Shown one piece after another: positions 17,807-26,711 of a stretch of 64,000 nucleotides of DNA; positions within the stretch are counted from its first letter, which is position 1; each line of letters opens with the position of its first letter. A program made the position numbers and the translations under genes. The notes under the pieces are model-generated. The model was given only the letters and a program-made list of their open reading frames with translations, did no database searches and was not told the DNA's origin. The stretch covers positions 1,612,001 through 1,676,000 of the forward strand of contig OY829366.1 in assembly GCA_963691755.1 (NCBI GenBank). The letters are read 5' to 3'. Source of the stretch: Dinoroseobacter sp013215265. Its GTDB lineage: Bacteria > Pseudomonadota > Alphaproteobacteria > Rhodobacterales > Rhodobacteraceae.

Positions 17807-19597
17807 ATGCCATCGATCTGGGTTAATAACGCTAGCTTTGAATATCCTGGAGTGTCTAACGGCCAAAGTGTCTATAATGCGCCTAGCAACTGGACTTTCA
17901 ATAACACTGCAGAAAATGGTTACAGCGGAATTTATAACCCAGATTCAAATTATGCTTCTGGTGTGACTGGCGAAAATGTTCTGTATCTTTACGAGCAAGG
18001 CGCGAGTGTGAGCCATACGTCATGGAAGACTTATAACTCCACAGAACAGTATAATTTTATGCTTGATATTGGTGATCCTGACTACGAGGGCGCTCAAGAT
18101 TTCGTAGTCAATCTATATGCTGGTAATACCCTCATTGGCACATCGGGCCCAAGAAATACGGGTAATTCGGACGCTCTGAATACCGTTGAGGTTTACAGTA
18201 CGACCTTTAACCCAAGCCTCGATGGTCAATCCATTCGCATCGAAGTTGTGAAGACTGGACAAGACCAAGAAGAACTTTGGATCGATAATGTTAGAGCAAG
18301 TTATGAATCTACGTCAGGCGGGATCAATTGGACTGGTGGGTCTGGTAGCGACGTAATTACAGGGGGGGCTGGTGATGATGAATTGGTCGGCGATAGTGAC
18401 GTCTTCATTGATATCACGACGGCCGGTACCGGCAAAAAGGGTAAAGCCGTCCTAGACGTTGATGCGGTCGTCGGCGTTGGGAATGATACCATCATAGGTG
18501 GCGATGGCGATGACATCATTTACGGTGATCGCGATGGTGAGCCAAATGGGTTCACGGTAAGCATTGATATCCCTGATAACGGAGGCAAGGGTAAAAAAGG
18601 CTCTGCCGGCGATATAGACGTAGCCTTGTCCAATAATCTGCGAGGGGCAGACCGCATTACTGGAGGCGATGGTGCTGATATGATCTTTGCCGGCGTCGGC
18701 AACGATATCATTTACGTCAATAGCATTGGCCATGGATATGGCGATTCAGTCGATGGCGGTTCAGGGACAGCGCGGTTCGATTTTGTCGCGCAAGGCGGTA
18801 AGAAAGGCAAAAAAGGCGGAGGGTCGACGATAGAGGAAAGCGTAAGCTTTAACGACGATTATGATATCCTCGACTTAACTGGCACAACCCAGTTGGGTGT
18901 AGTGCGTGGCCGGATCGAATATGATCCTAACAACAGTGAAGATGGCGTTGTTATCTGGGAGGACTCACAGACCTCACAAGAACTGGGGCGCCTTGTCTTT
19001 GAAGATATCGAAGAAGTCATCCTTCCTTGTCTTGTGAATGGCACCTTGATTTCAACAGCGAGAGGCGAAGTTGCAATCGAAGACCTCGGGGTTGGCGACA
19101 AAGTCTGGACCGAGGATAACGGTTTCCAAGTTATTCGTTGGATCGGATCGCGGACTGTTGAAGGGACGGGTGATTTTGCTCCTATCAAGTTCGCAGCAGG
19201 AGCAGTTGGAAATGCACGTGAGATGCGTGTTTCGCCACAACACAGAATGGTTGTGAGTTCGGCAAATAATGAGCTTCTATTCGACCACCCTGAAGTTTTG
19301 ATCCCAGCTAAGCACTTGATTAATGGCAGAACAGTTGTCCAAGAGGAATGTGCTGAAGTTACGTACTTCCACATGCTATTTGACCAGCATGAAATCATTC
19401 TAGCGGAAGGGGCACCGGTAGAAAGTTTCTATCCAGGGAGCATTGGCGCATCAGCGTTCGAAGATGATACAAGAGATGAACTTCGTGAGTTGTTTCCGGA
19501 ACTCTTTGACACCGAAACCTCTGCCATTTTTGGTCCAATGGCGCGGCCTGTACTCAAGAAACGTGAGGCGGTGCTTGTTCTATCGCACATAAACTGA
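17807..19597 (+). CDS. Secreted RTX-Hint_2 protein with Lys/Gly-rich patches
   Basis: A 596-residue acidic protein without a Sec signal, as expected for type I secretion. Residues 1-168 form a beta-sandwich resembling carbohydrate-binding or PEP-CTERM-associated domains (SIWVNNASFEYPG to LWIDNVRASY). Residues 176-320 hold calcium-binding RTX repeats (GGSGSDVITGGAGDD, GNDTIIGGDGDDIIYGD, GGDGADMIFAGVGND). Three patches rich in Lys and Gly break the array, near 208-213, 260-265 and 330-338 (GKKGK, GKGKKG, GKKGKKGGG). A Hint_2 domain starts at Cys408, with SPQHR at 476-480 and YFHMLFDQHE. A GAGGT motif lies just before the ATG. The Lys patches are unusual for RTX proteins and are the obvious target for the flanking enzymes. 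Confidence 0.8.
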   Translation: MPSIWVNNASFEYPGVSNGQSVYNAPSNWTFNNTAENGYSGIYNPDSNYASGVTGENVLYLYEQGASVSHTSWKTYNSTEQYNFMLDIGDPDYEGAQDFVVNLYAGNTLIGTSGPRNTGNSDALNTVEVYSTTFNPSLDGQSIRIEVVKTGQDQEELWIDNVRASYESTSGGINWTGGSGSDVITGGAGDDELVGDSDVFIDITTAGTGKKGKAVLDVDAVVGVGNDTIIGGDGDDIIYGDRDGEPNGFTVSIDIPDNGGKGKKGSAGDIDVALSNNLRGADRITGGDGADMIFAGVGNDIIYVNSIGHGYGDSVDGGSGTARFDFVAQGGKKGKKGGGSTIEESVSFNDDYDILDLTGTTQLGVVRGRIEYDPNNSEDGVVIWEDSQTSQELGRLVFEDIEEVILPCLVNGTLISTARGEVAIEDLGVGDKVWTEDNGFQVIRWIGSRTVEGTGDFAPIKFAAGAVGNAREMRVSPQHRMVVSSANNELLFDHPEVLIPAKHLINGRTVVQEECAEVTYFHMLFDQHEIILAEGAPVESFYPGSIGASAFEDDTRDELRELFPELFDTETSAIFGPMARPVLKKREAVLVLSHIN

Positions 19598-19720
19598 CGC
19601 AGTATCACCGCCGTTTTTCACGATATCCAGAGCTTGGCGCATCTTTCTGTCAAAGGTGCTCAGGCAATAGGCGTTTTTATTAACGTACCTAGATAACGCG
19701 CTAAATTTAAGGTTCATAGA

Positions 19721-21307
19721 ATGTCGCAGGCGAAAACACGATGGTCAGAGTCCGGCTATGTGCTTTCCACACGATATGAGCGGCATTTTATTGCGGAGCA
19801 AGATCCAACGCGGTTATCCTATGCCGCAGTTTCAAACCATCAGTCCGCACCTGATCCCCGTCTTCCATTCCGTTATCTTGATATTGGATGTGGAGAAGGT
19901 GTAACGCTAAATTGCTTGGCCGCAGCGTATCCACATGCGTCTTTCGTCGGTATCGATTTCAACCCAGAACATATTCGAAGTGCAACGAGGTTGGCCAAAG
20001 ATGCTGGTCTGAATAATGTCAAGTTTCTCCATATTTCATTTGATGCTTATCAGGCTGAAAATATTGATAAGTTTGAGTATGTTGCAGCGCATGGAATTAT
20101 CAGCTGGGTTGAGGCGGATGATGCCCAAAAGACCTTCGATCTAGCCAGCAAATTTACAGCTGATGATGGATTGTTTTATCTGTGCTATTATACACGTCCA
20201 GGTGCGCTTTGGACGGACATAACGCATCGGCTTGTGAACAGCACTTTATCAGATGCCCCGGGTATCAATCTCGAAGAGAAAATCAATGCTCGTCTCGATG
20301 CAATCGAGCAATTGGCTGACGCAAAGCAAGCACCTCTCTTTTCTATGGGCGATGCATTTCAAAAGACCGTTGCTTCTTATAAAGAAAGCGAAGTGCATTT
20401 TAACTTGCATGAGCTTGGCAATAAAAACTTAACATCTTACTTTTTTGGTGATGTTGCGTCTAACCTCCATGCGCGCGGATTTTGCTATAGCGCTTCGTCG
20501 GATCTGCCGAAAAACAATCTCTGTAACTGGATACACCCAAGTGTTTTAGCATCCGTATCCGGACAATCACCAAACGCTCAGCAAGAGCTTGCCAGCCTTA
20601 TGGCTTTTGAAAGTTTCAGGTGGGATATATTTCAGCGAAAAGCTACGATGACCAGACGTCTGTCGACTCATCTCTATAATTACGATGAATTCTTCCTCTT
20701 TTCGTTGCGGACACCCTATCGATTTCCCGATAAGATTAAGTTGATTGCACGTACAGTCGTATTTGAAGAACCGATATACCGAGCAATTTTAGAGCTCGCT
20801 AAGGATGGGCAAAAGACGGTCAAACAGCTTATTGATGAGGTTTCTTTCGCTGGACACCCTAAGGATTTAGTGCGCGCGCATATTGAGGATTTGATCTCAG
20901 GTGGATTGTTCAAGGTACTACCATTTAAACCCGTATTACCTGAACCAGCTGGTAGCTTTCGATATCATCTGACTTCCAAATTACCAAGCGTGCTTTTTGA
21001 GCGCGATTTTGGCGAAAGCGGACTAACCTACGTTTCTGCACCAAGCGTTGGATTAATTAGTCACGCAAATGGATTTGATGCCATAGCAACTATTTTGATT
21101 GACGGTCTCACCTTTGCAGAGGCAAAGGTAGCTATAAAGGCTGAGATATCTGAGATATCAAAAGGAACTATTGAGCGCTGCCATTTGCAAGAATGCATGT
21201 CCGAAGATGGGTTTGAGAAAGCGATATCAGGTTACCGTTTAGGTGTGCTACCCAAACTCATAAAGCTTGGTATTGTTAAACAAGAGGTGGAAGACTCAAT
21301 GTTCTGA
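19721..21307 (+). CDS. Class I methyltransferase with PKMT-type regulatory domain
   Basis: A 528-residue protein. Residues 1 to about 200 are a SAM-dependent methyltransferase: motif I is LDIGCGEGVTLNCLA, followed by GIDFNPEHI and AHGIISWV. The middle matches the methyltransferase regulatory domain (PF10119), seen together with this catalytic domain in rickettsial protein-lysine methyltransferases PKMT1/PKMT2, which methylate outer-membrane protein lysines. The C-terminal part (after about 350) looks like winged-helix modules. It lies 123 bases after the Lys-rich RTX-Hint gene on the same strand, so that protein's GKKGK patches are a plausible substrate. This substrate is inferred, not shown. 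Confidence 0.78.
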   Translation: MSQAKTRWSESGYVLSTRYERHFIAEQDPTRLSYAAVSNHQSAPDPRLPFRYLDIGCGEGVTLNCLAAAYPHASFVGIDFNPEHIRSATRLAKDAGLNNVKFLHISFDAYQAENIDKFEYVAAHGIISWVEADDAQKTFDLASKFTADDGLFYLCYYTRPGALWTDITHRLVNSTLSDAPGINLEEKINARLDAIEQLADAKQAPLFSMGDAFQKTVASYKESEVHFNLHELGNKNLTSYFFGDVASNLHARGFCYSASSDLPKNNLCNWIHPSVLASVSGQSPNAQQELASLMAFESFRWDIFQRKATMTRRLSTHLYNYDEFFLFSLRTPYRFPDKIKLIARTVVFEEPIYRAILELAKDGQKTVKQLIDEVSFAGHPKDLVRAHIEDLISGGLFKVLPFKPVLPEPAGSFRYHLTSKLPSVLFERDFGESGLTYVSAPSVGLISHANGFDAIATILIDGLTFAEAKVAIKAEISEISKGTIERCHLQECMSEDGFEKAISGYRLGVLPKLIKLGIVKQEVEDSMF

Positions 21308-21370
21308 CTCCTTCTGACTGATAGACCGTATGAACTTGATGCATTTCTTTAGTTGTAATATAAATATGCT

Positions 21371-21450
21371 TTTTTCGTATGTCATGTTTAATAGCTTGCA
21401 AATCCTTGTATCGCTGGTCCAACTCCGTTTGTAGACAAAATTTAAAAATA
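21371..21450 (+). repeat. Repeat copy C with tRNA 3'-half relic
   Basis: From 21393 the sequence AGCTTGCAAATCC, then TTGTATCGCTGGTCCAACTCCG, resembles an anticodon arm (GCA, as in tRNA-Cys) and T arm of a tRNA 3' half. Flanking TTTCG-AT-TCAT upstream and TTTAAAAAT downstream match copy A at 1.8 kb, so this is a third, most diverged member of the same repeat. No 5' half is present. Confidence 0.4.
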
Positions 21451-21992
21451 AAATCTGAAACTAATATAGAATAGCAAAGTTCATTCGTTTTTGATTTGTA
21501 CCTTTTGCTATATTGGATACTCTTGCCTTCGTAAGTCTTGAGGGTGCCTTCGTTGCGAGAACCTCGCCGAGGGCACTATTCCACGCTCTGAAATGCCTAA
21601 GCGAGTATTAATCGTTTTTGCTAGCATCCCGAGTGAGGCGGAAACTGATTGCGGATGTTATCACCCACGCGCTGAGCCATGCGCGTGTCCTGCGTGGCAT
21701 CAGCGCTCTCACCCGGTTGGAAACTTTTGCTGGGTTCGTCGAGTAGGCTGCAAGGAGCTTGACTGTAGAGAGCCGTACAAGGGCCGAGTGCAACGAACTG
21801 GGATCACCTTGTACCGCTCAAGGAACGATGACCAATGCTCTATGTGAATTTTGGGTTGAAGCTGGTTCATATGAACAGGCTTATCCCAATGCCATGTTAT
21901 GGAAAGGGCCGGAGAGTGTGTAGCGACGCGCTCAGTCAGAGCACATAGCTCACGCTTTGGTTCAAGCACGACAAAGTCGGAATGATGTAGCG
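21451..21992. other. Intergenic stretch without supported gene
   Basis: Several short frames are open on both strands but none has a family match, a good start site or neighbours that would support it. A 31-codon frame from 21829 looks like the end of a broken gene but cannot be named. The region may be debris at the edge of the accessory block. Confidence 0.45.
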
Positions 21993-22925
21993 TCAGACAG
22001 GCGTAGCTTTGTGGCGCAGCAGTGCCATGAGTGTTCTGTCTCTGACAGCTTGTGCCTTTGGGATGTCGGCAACTGGTATTGTCTGCTCGAAGTTTGCCCT
22101 CACCTTTTCTTCAACTACGCTAGCCCAATCGACCGCATCTTGAGTACCTAGTTCGAAACCTCGGTACATGTCGCCGTAGCGTTCGACATATTGCGCGATG
22201 CCGCCAGGCGCGTTCAGGTGGATAGTCTGCATCGGCCCCATAAAAGACCAACGCAACCCCAGCCCATCACAGATCGCCTTATCCAGATCCTCTGCGGAAA
22301 CGATACCACGGCCTATCAGCTTAAATGCCTCTTCCAGCAACGCGCCTTGTAGGCGATTTACAACAAAACCGTCGATCTCTTCGCTCAGAGAAATTGTTTC
22401 GCGGCGGCATTTGAGCATCAAATCATTGACTGTCGAGACGATGTCATCGCTCGTCCACGGTGTCGGCACGATTTCAACGGCAGGAATGAGATGGGGTGGG
22501 TTGATGGGGTGTACCACGAGGCAACGATCCCGCCCTGCTATACCTTCGCAGTATCGTGACGCCGCTATGCCGGATGTAGAGCTGGCTATAGGTACGTCTG
22601 GTGCGGCGATCGCATCCAGTGTTTCCGTGATTTCCCGTTTGATCTCGATGCGTTCAGGACCGTTTTCCTGTACATAGATTGCCTTGTCCAAAGCGTCTTC
22701 TAGGCTCGGCGCTGTTTGGATACGCTGCAATATATCAGCACCTTGCGACGCGCCGATTAATTCGTATTCGATGAGATCGGCAACGCGTGTTTCCATAGCC
22801 TGCAACCCTCGGTCAGCGGCTTCTGCCGAAGTATCATACATCGCAACTTCATAGCCGGCCTGCGCGAACACTGCCGTCCAGCCCTGCCCAATCAAACCAC
22901 AGCCAATCACAGCGATTTTTCCCAT
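21993..22925 (-). CDS. 3-hydroxyacyl-CoA dehydrogenase-family (lambda-crystallin type)
   Basis: A 310-residue NAD-dependent L-3-hydroxy-acid dehydrogenase. The Rossmann motif is IAVIGCGLIGQGW at the N-terminus, followed by ENGPERIEIK, IASSTSGI, VVHPINPPHLIP and GLRWSFMGPMQTIHLNAPGG, which is closest to lambda-crystallin/L-gulonate 3-dehydrogenase and carnitine 3-dehydrogenase rather than the fatty-acid enzyme. The ATG at 22925 has AAAGGA eight bases upstream; a longer start at 22973 would overlap the BKACE stop by four bases. With BKACE next to it, it probably oxidises a beta-hydroxy acid to the beta-keto acid that BKACE cleaves. Confidence 0.8.
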   Translation of the reverse strand: MGKIAVIGCGLIGQGWTAVFAQAGYEVAMYDTSAEAADRGLQAMETRVADLIEYELIGASQGADILQRIQTAPSLEDALDKAIYVQENGPERIEIKREITETLDAIAAPDVPIASSTSGIAASRYCEGIAGRDRCLVVHPINPPHLIPAVEIVPTPWTSDDIVSTVNDLMLKCRRETISLSEEIDGFVVNRLQGALLEEAFKLIGRGIVSAEDLDKAICDGLGLRWSFMGPMQTIHLNAPGGIAQYVERYGDMYRGFELGTQDAVDWASVVEEKVRANFEQTIPVADIPKAQAVRDRTLMALLRHKATPV

Positions 22926-22969
22926 CGTCATATTCCTTTGCTGTGCATGAAAAATCGCCTCGTTTGCAT

Positions 22970-23914
22970 TCAAAATGCCACCTGATCACTGCCCTTAAGC
23001 CCGAGGATTTTACGCGCCTCGTCCGACGTTGCGATCTGAAGCCCCAGAGCCTCTATAATTTTTCGTATCTTGCCGACCTGTACGGAGTTGGATGTCGCCA
23101 GTTCGCCCTTTGCTGCCCAAAGACTATCTTCAAGACCCACGCGTACATTGCCGCCCAGCGTAGCAGCTTGCGTGGCGATGCGAAATTGGTTGGCTCCGGC
23201 GCCTAGGACCGACCAGCGGTAATCATCTCCAAACAGTCGGTCTGCAGTACGCTTCATGTGCATGACATCTTCTGAATGTCCGCCAATGCCCCCTAGTAGT
23301 CCGAATACAGATTGGACAAAAAAGGGGGGCTTGACCAAACCACGATCAGCAAAATGAGCGAGATTGTAGAGATGTGAGATGTCGTAGCATTCGAACTCAA
23401 ACCGCGTGCCGTTGCCGTAGCAGGTTTTCAGAACATACTCGATATTCTCAAACGAGTTGCGGAACACCAGATCCCGGGAACCTTCGAGGTGCTCTCGTTC
23501 CCAATCATGCTTGAACTCTTTGTACCGGTTCAACATTGGGTATAGTCCGAAATTCATAGACCCCATGTTCAGTGATGCAAGTTCGGGTTGATACGTCGCG
23601 GCTGGGGCTGCGCGCTCTTCAACGCTCATGTAAGGGCTGCCACCTGTGGTGATGTTCACGACCGCATCTGTGCTTTGCTTAATCCTTGGTAAAAATGAAG
23701 CGAAGCCTTCGGGGCTTTGATCAGGTCGTCCGTCTTCCGGATTTCGAGCGTGAAGATGTAGGATTGCGGCGCCAGCTTCTGCGGCTGCGAGTGACTCGTT
23801 TACTATTTCTTCTGGAGTCACTGGCAGATGTGGCGACATGGATGGCGTGTGTATAGCCCCAGTTATCGCACAGGTGATAATGACCTTACCCGTGTGTTCG
23901 TTTGTATTACTCAT
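22970..23914 (-). CDS. BKACE-family beta-keto acid cleavage enzyme (DUF849)
   Basis: A 314-residue TIM-barrel enzyme of the BKACE/3-keto-5-aminohexanoate cleavage family, which condenses a beta-keto acid with acetyl-CoA to give acetoacetate and a new CoA ester. The signature start (VIITCAITGAIHTPSMSPHLP), zinc-binding HLHARNPEDGRP and a conserved ITTGGSPYMSVEERAAPA stretch are present. The family includes the dehydrocarnitine-cleaving enzyme, but the substrate cannot be read from sequence. It lies in a TRAP operon before a beta-hydroxy acid dehydrogenase, which suits a beta-hydroxy to beta-keto to cleavage route. Confidence 0.88.
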   Translation of the reverse strand: MSNTNEHTGKVIITCAITGAIHTPSMSPHLPVTPEEIVNESLAAAEAGAAILHLHARNPEDGRPDQSPEGFASFLPRIKQSTDAVVNITTGGSPYMSVEERAAPAATYQPELASLNMGSMNFGLYPMLNRYKEFKHDWEREHLEGSRDLVFRNSFENIEYVLKTCYGNGTRFEFECYDISHLYNLAHFADRGLVKPPFFVQSVFGLLGGIGGHSEDVMHMKRTADRLFGDDYRWSVLGAGANQFRIATQAATLGGNVRVGLEDSLWAAKGELATSNSVQVGKIRKIIEALGLQIATSDEARKILGLKGSDQVAF

Positions 23915-23934
23915 CTTGACACTTTCGTTTCAGG

Positions 23935-24753
23935 TCAGAGGGTTTCGACATTGCCGTCGACAGCCATGGACTGACCTGACAGATTTGTACCGGCATCCGA
24001 GATAAGGAACGCTACAGTGGCTGCGACATCGACCGCAGACACCATGCGGCGCATGGAAATCTTGCTCAAATACTCCTCGCGCATTTCACTGAAGCCGACA
24101 CCTTTCGCTTCGGCGCGATCGCGGATCACCCCGTCCATCCGAGGGCCCTCGATGATGCCTGGCAGAACAGCATTCACCCGGATATTGTCGGGCCCCAATT
24201 CTTTAGCCAGACTTTGGGTCAGGCCAATCACACCAAATTTGGCTGCAGAATAGGGGGTACGGTATGCGTAGCCGTGCTTTGCTGCAGCCGAAGCCATGTT
24301 CACAAGGGCGCCGCCGCCATTGGCTTTGATCATCGGTATCGCCTGTCGCGCGCATAAAAACTGGCCGGTCAGGCAAATATCGACACAGCGTCTCCAATCT
24401 GCAGGTAAAAGATCTTCGATCTTGCCAGTCGGACCCGCGATGCCAGCGTTGTTGACCAAAGCATCAAGCTGACCGAATTGCGCACCAACCTTTTCAAAGA
24501 ATGCCTCAACTTCGCGGTCATTAGATACATCCGCCTGCGCAGCAATCTCGACGCCAAGTTCACTACTCACCCTTTTCAAGGCATTTGCATCGATATCACA
24601 GATTGCAATCCGTGCGCCCTGTGCTTGCAACAGCCTTGCGATTGCGAGTCCAATGCCGCTCGCTCCAGCTGTGATCGCCACTTTCTTTCCAGAAAGTCCT
24701 GGTAAATGCATCTTTTCCAGATCGGCTGTTACTATGGTTTTCTTATTTTTCAC
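23935..24753 (-). CDS. Short-chain dehydrogenase/reductase
   Basis: A 272-residue classical SDR. The cofactor motif is ITAGASGIGLAIA, with NNAGIAG later and the catalytic YxxxK in YRTPYSAAKFGVIG; an Asp in AICDID favours NAD. The C-terminal LISDAGTNLSGQSMAVDGN is typical. It follows the TRAP permease and precedes BKACE in the operon, so it likely oxidises the imported hydroxy compound or an intermediate. Confidence 0.85.
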   Translation of the reverse strand: MKNKKTIVTADLEKMHLPGLSGKKVAITAGASGIGLAIARLLQAQGARIAICDIDANALKRVSSELGVEIAAQADVSNDREVEAFFEKVGAQFGQLDALVNNAGIAGPTGKIEDLLPADWRRCVDICLTGQFLCARQAIPMIKANGGGALVNMASAAAKHGYAYRTPYSAAKFGVIGLTQSLAKELGPDNIRVNAVLPGIIEGPRMDGVIRDRAEAKGVGFSEMREEYLSKISMRRMVSAVDVAATVAFLISDAGTNLSGQSMAVDGNVETL

Positions 24754-24764
24754 CTCAGCTTCCC

Positions 24765-26108
24765 CTAGTTTCCGAACACAAATTCAGGGACCCACAGTAC
24801 GAGGTTGGGCCAGATGATAAGAAGCGCCAGCCCCAGCAGTTGCAGTGCGACAAATGGAATGATGCCTCTGTAGATTTTTCGGATCGTGATCTCGGGCGGC
24901 GCCACTCCTTTGATGTAGAAAAGGGAATAGCCAAAGGGCGGCGTCAGGAAACTGGTCTGAAGATTGACTGCCACCAGCATGGCAAACCATAGGAGCTGCT
25001 GTTCCCGCGACAGTCCCAGCCCGAAATCCAGTCCTGCAACGATCGGCGCAAAGAGTGGGAGCACAATGAAGCTGATCTCTACCCACTCCAGAAAGAAACC
25101 CATTATAAATATCAGAAGAAGTAGGAGGCCCAAAGTGCCATAAGCGCTTAGATCGAAATGGAAAATTGCATTTTCGATCATTTTGTCGCCCTTAAGGCCC
25201 TTGAACACCATACCAAAAATCGTAGCGCCAACGAGTACGCCAAGGATCATAGCGGTGGTGCTTCCGGTCTCCCGGACGCACGCCGAAAGTGTGCGAAAGG
25301 ATAGCTTTCCATTGATGGCAGCAAGGATCATCGCGCAGATAGCGCCCAATCCAGCCGCTTCTGTCGGGGTCGCCGTGCCTGTTGCAATCGAACCCAACAC
25401 TGTCAGGATCAGCAAAAGGGGCGCAAACAAGTCTCGCAGTAGCGCAAGAGCAAGTGAGCCATCCGCTGGCAGCTCTGTCGAGACCGGTGCATCGCTCGGT
25501 TTGGTCAGAGCAACGAATACGATATAAGCGACGTAAAGTCCGCCTAGAAGCAGACCTGGGATGATTGCCCCCAGAAATAGGTTGCCAACCGATATCTGAA
25601 GAATATCACCGACCAGTACGAGCATTATCGAAGGTGGGATCAGAATTCCCAATGTTCCTGAAGCTGCAATCGTACCTACTGCAAGCTCTGGCTTATAATT
25701 TTCTTTCAGCATTATAGGCAAAGCTAGTGTGCTCAGCATAACCACGGAGGCTCCAACAATCCCGGTGCTGGCGGCCATGATAATTCCGAGCAGTGCCACC
25801 GAAATCGCCAGACCGCCCCGCTTGCGGCCCAATGCACGCTCTAGGGAATAGAGCAAATTCTGAGCAAGCCCAGATTTATCGAGCATCGCCCCCATGAAGA
25901 CAAAGAGTGGCACAGCAAGCAGCAACCAGTTTTCGATCACGCCCGCGTAGATGCGCGATACACCGATCTTGAGAAATGCGAGGGGCAGGCCACCGATGAT
26001 CGCGAAAATAATGCCAATCCCGCCAAGAACAAATGTCACGGGATAGCCGCTGAAAATGGCCAATAACAGGCACACAACCATCGACAGAGGAATGATGTGC
26101 TCAATCAT
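24765..26108 (-). CDS. dctM: TRAP transporter large permease (DctM)
   Basis: A 447-residue inner-membrane protein with about twelve hydrophobic segments, the Na+-coupled channel part of a TRAP importer. Family marks include GASVVMLSTLALPIML, GTLGILIPPSIMLV, TGTATPTEAAGLGAI and LQTSFLTPPFGYSLFYIKGVAPPE. It overlaps the small permease gene by eight bases and lies in the GntR-controlled operon. Confidence 0.9.
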   Translation of the reverse strand: MIEHIIPLSMVVCLLLAIFSGYPVTFVLGGIGIIFAIIGGLPLAFLKIGVSRIYAGVIENWLLLAVPLFVFMGAMLDKSGLAQNLLYSLERALGRKRGGLAISVALLGIIMAASTGIVGASVVMLSTLALPIMLKENYKPELAVGTIAASGTLGILIPPSIMLVLVGDILQISVGNLFLGAIIPGLLLGGLYVAYIVFVALTKPSDAPVSTELPADGSLALALLRDLFAPLLLILTVLGSIATGTATPTEAAGLGAICAMILAAINGKLSFRTLSACVRETGSTTAMILGVLVGATIFGMVFKGLKGDKMIENAIFHFDLSAYGTLGLLLLLIFIMGFFLEWVEISFIVLPLFAPIVAGLDFGLGLSREQQLLWFAMLVAVNLQTSFLTPPFGYSLFYIKGVAPPEITIRKIYRGIIPFVALQLLGLALLIIWPNLVLWVPEFVFGN

Positions 26109-26706
26109 TATCTGTTCCGTTTCTGGCCTTGAGAAGTGTGAATAGCCTCTGAATTGTCAGACCTACTCCGGCTAGTAAAAGCAACGCGAAACCGATGGGG
26201 ATGAACGCCTTCAGTACAAAACGGTTGTACAGGCCGTCGTAATTTGAGCCTTCACCCATGTTGAAAGAACGGATCGTAAATTCGTGACCGTGAAGAACGA
26301 CAATCGCGCAAAACGGTAGCAGAAAGATCAGATGTCCGATGATATCGATCAGGTTCTTTTGCCGTTGACTCATGTGCTGACGAAGAAAATCAACGCGCAC
26401 GTGTTTGTCGCTGACCAGTGCGCCCGCCAATGTGAGCATCAACATGATACCGAAGAGATGCCATTGCAGATCGCCAATACTGGCTAGTGTAAGCTTTGAT
26501 CCAAAAAGAAATATGTCGCTGTCCCAGCGAATTATCGTACCAACCTTAGCAGCTGAGAGCGTTACGCTCATCAGCACTAGAAATAGGATTGGTACGATCA
26601 GCCAGGCCGCCAGATGACCAATCCATACGATCCCTTTTAGGATCGTATGGACTTTTTCGTTGCCACGGACCGGATCACTCGTATTTGTGTCCATGTCAGT
26701 CGCCAT
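26101..26706 (-). CDS. dctQ: TRAP transporter small permease (DctQ)
   Basis: A 201-residue membrane protein with four hydrophobic segments and the DctQ-type HVRVDFLRQHMSQRQKNLID stretch. It sits between the binding-protein and large-permease genes, five bases after the former. Confidence 0.85.
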   Translation of the reverse strand: MATDMDTNTSDPVRGNEKVHTILKGIVWIGHLAAWLIVPILFLVLMSVTLSAAKVGTIIRWDSDIFLFGSKLTLASIGDLQWHLFGIMLMLTLAGALVSDKHVRVDFLRQHMSQRQKNLIDIIGHLIFLLPFCAIVVLHGHEFTIRSFNMGEGSNYDGLYNRFVLKAFIPIGFALLLLAGVGLTIQRLFTLLKARNGTDND

Positions 26707-26711
26707 CCGCC

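Noticed and set aside
21608..21793. 61-codon minus-strand frame in the 21.3-22.0 kb gap
   Set aside because: No domain, weak start and no conserved neighbours; could be remnant DNA but cannot be named.
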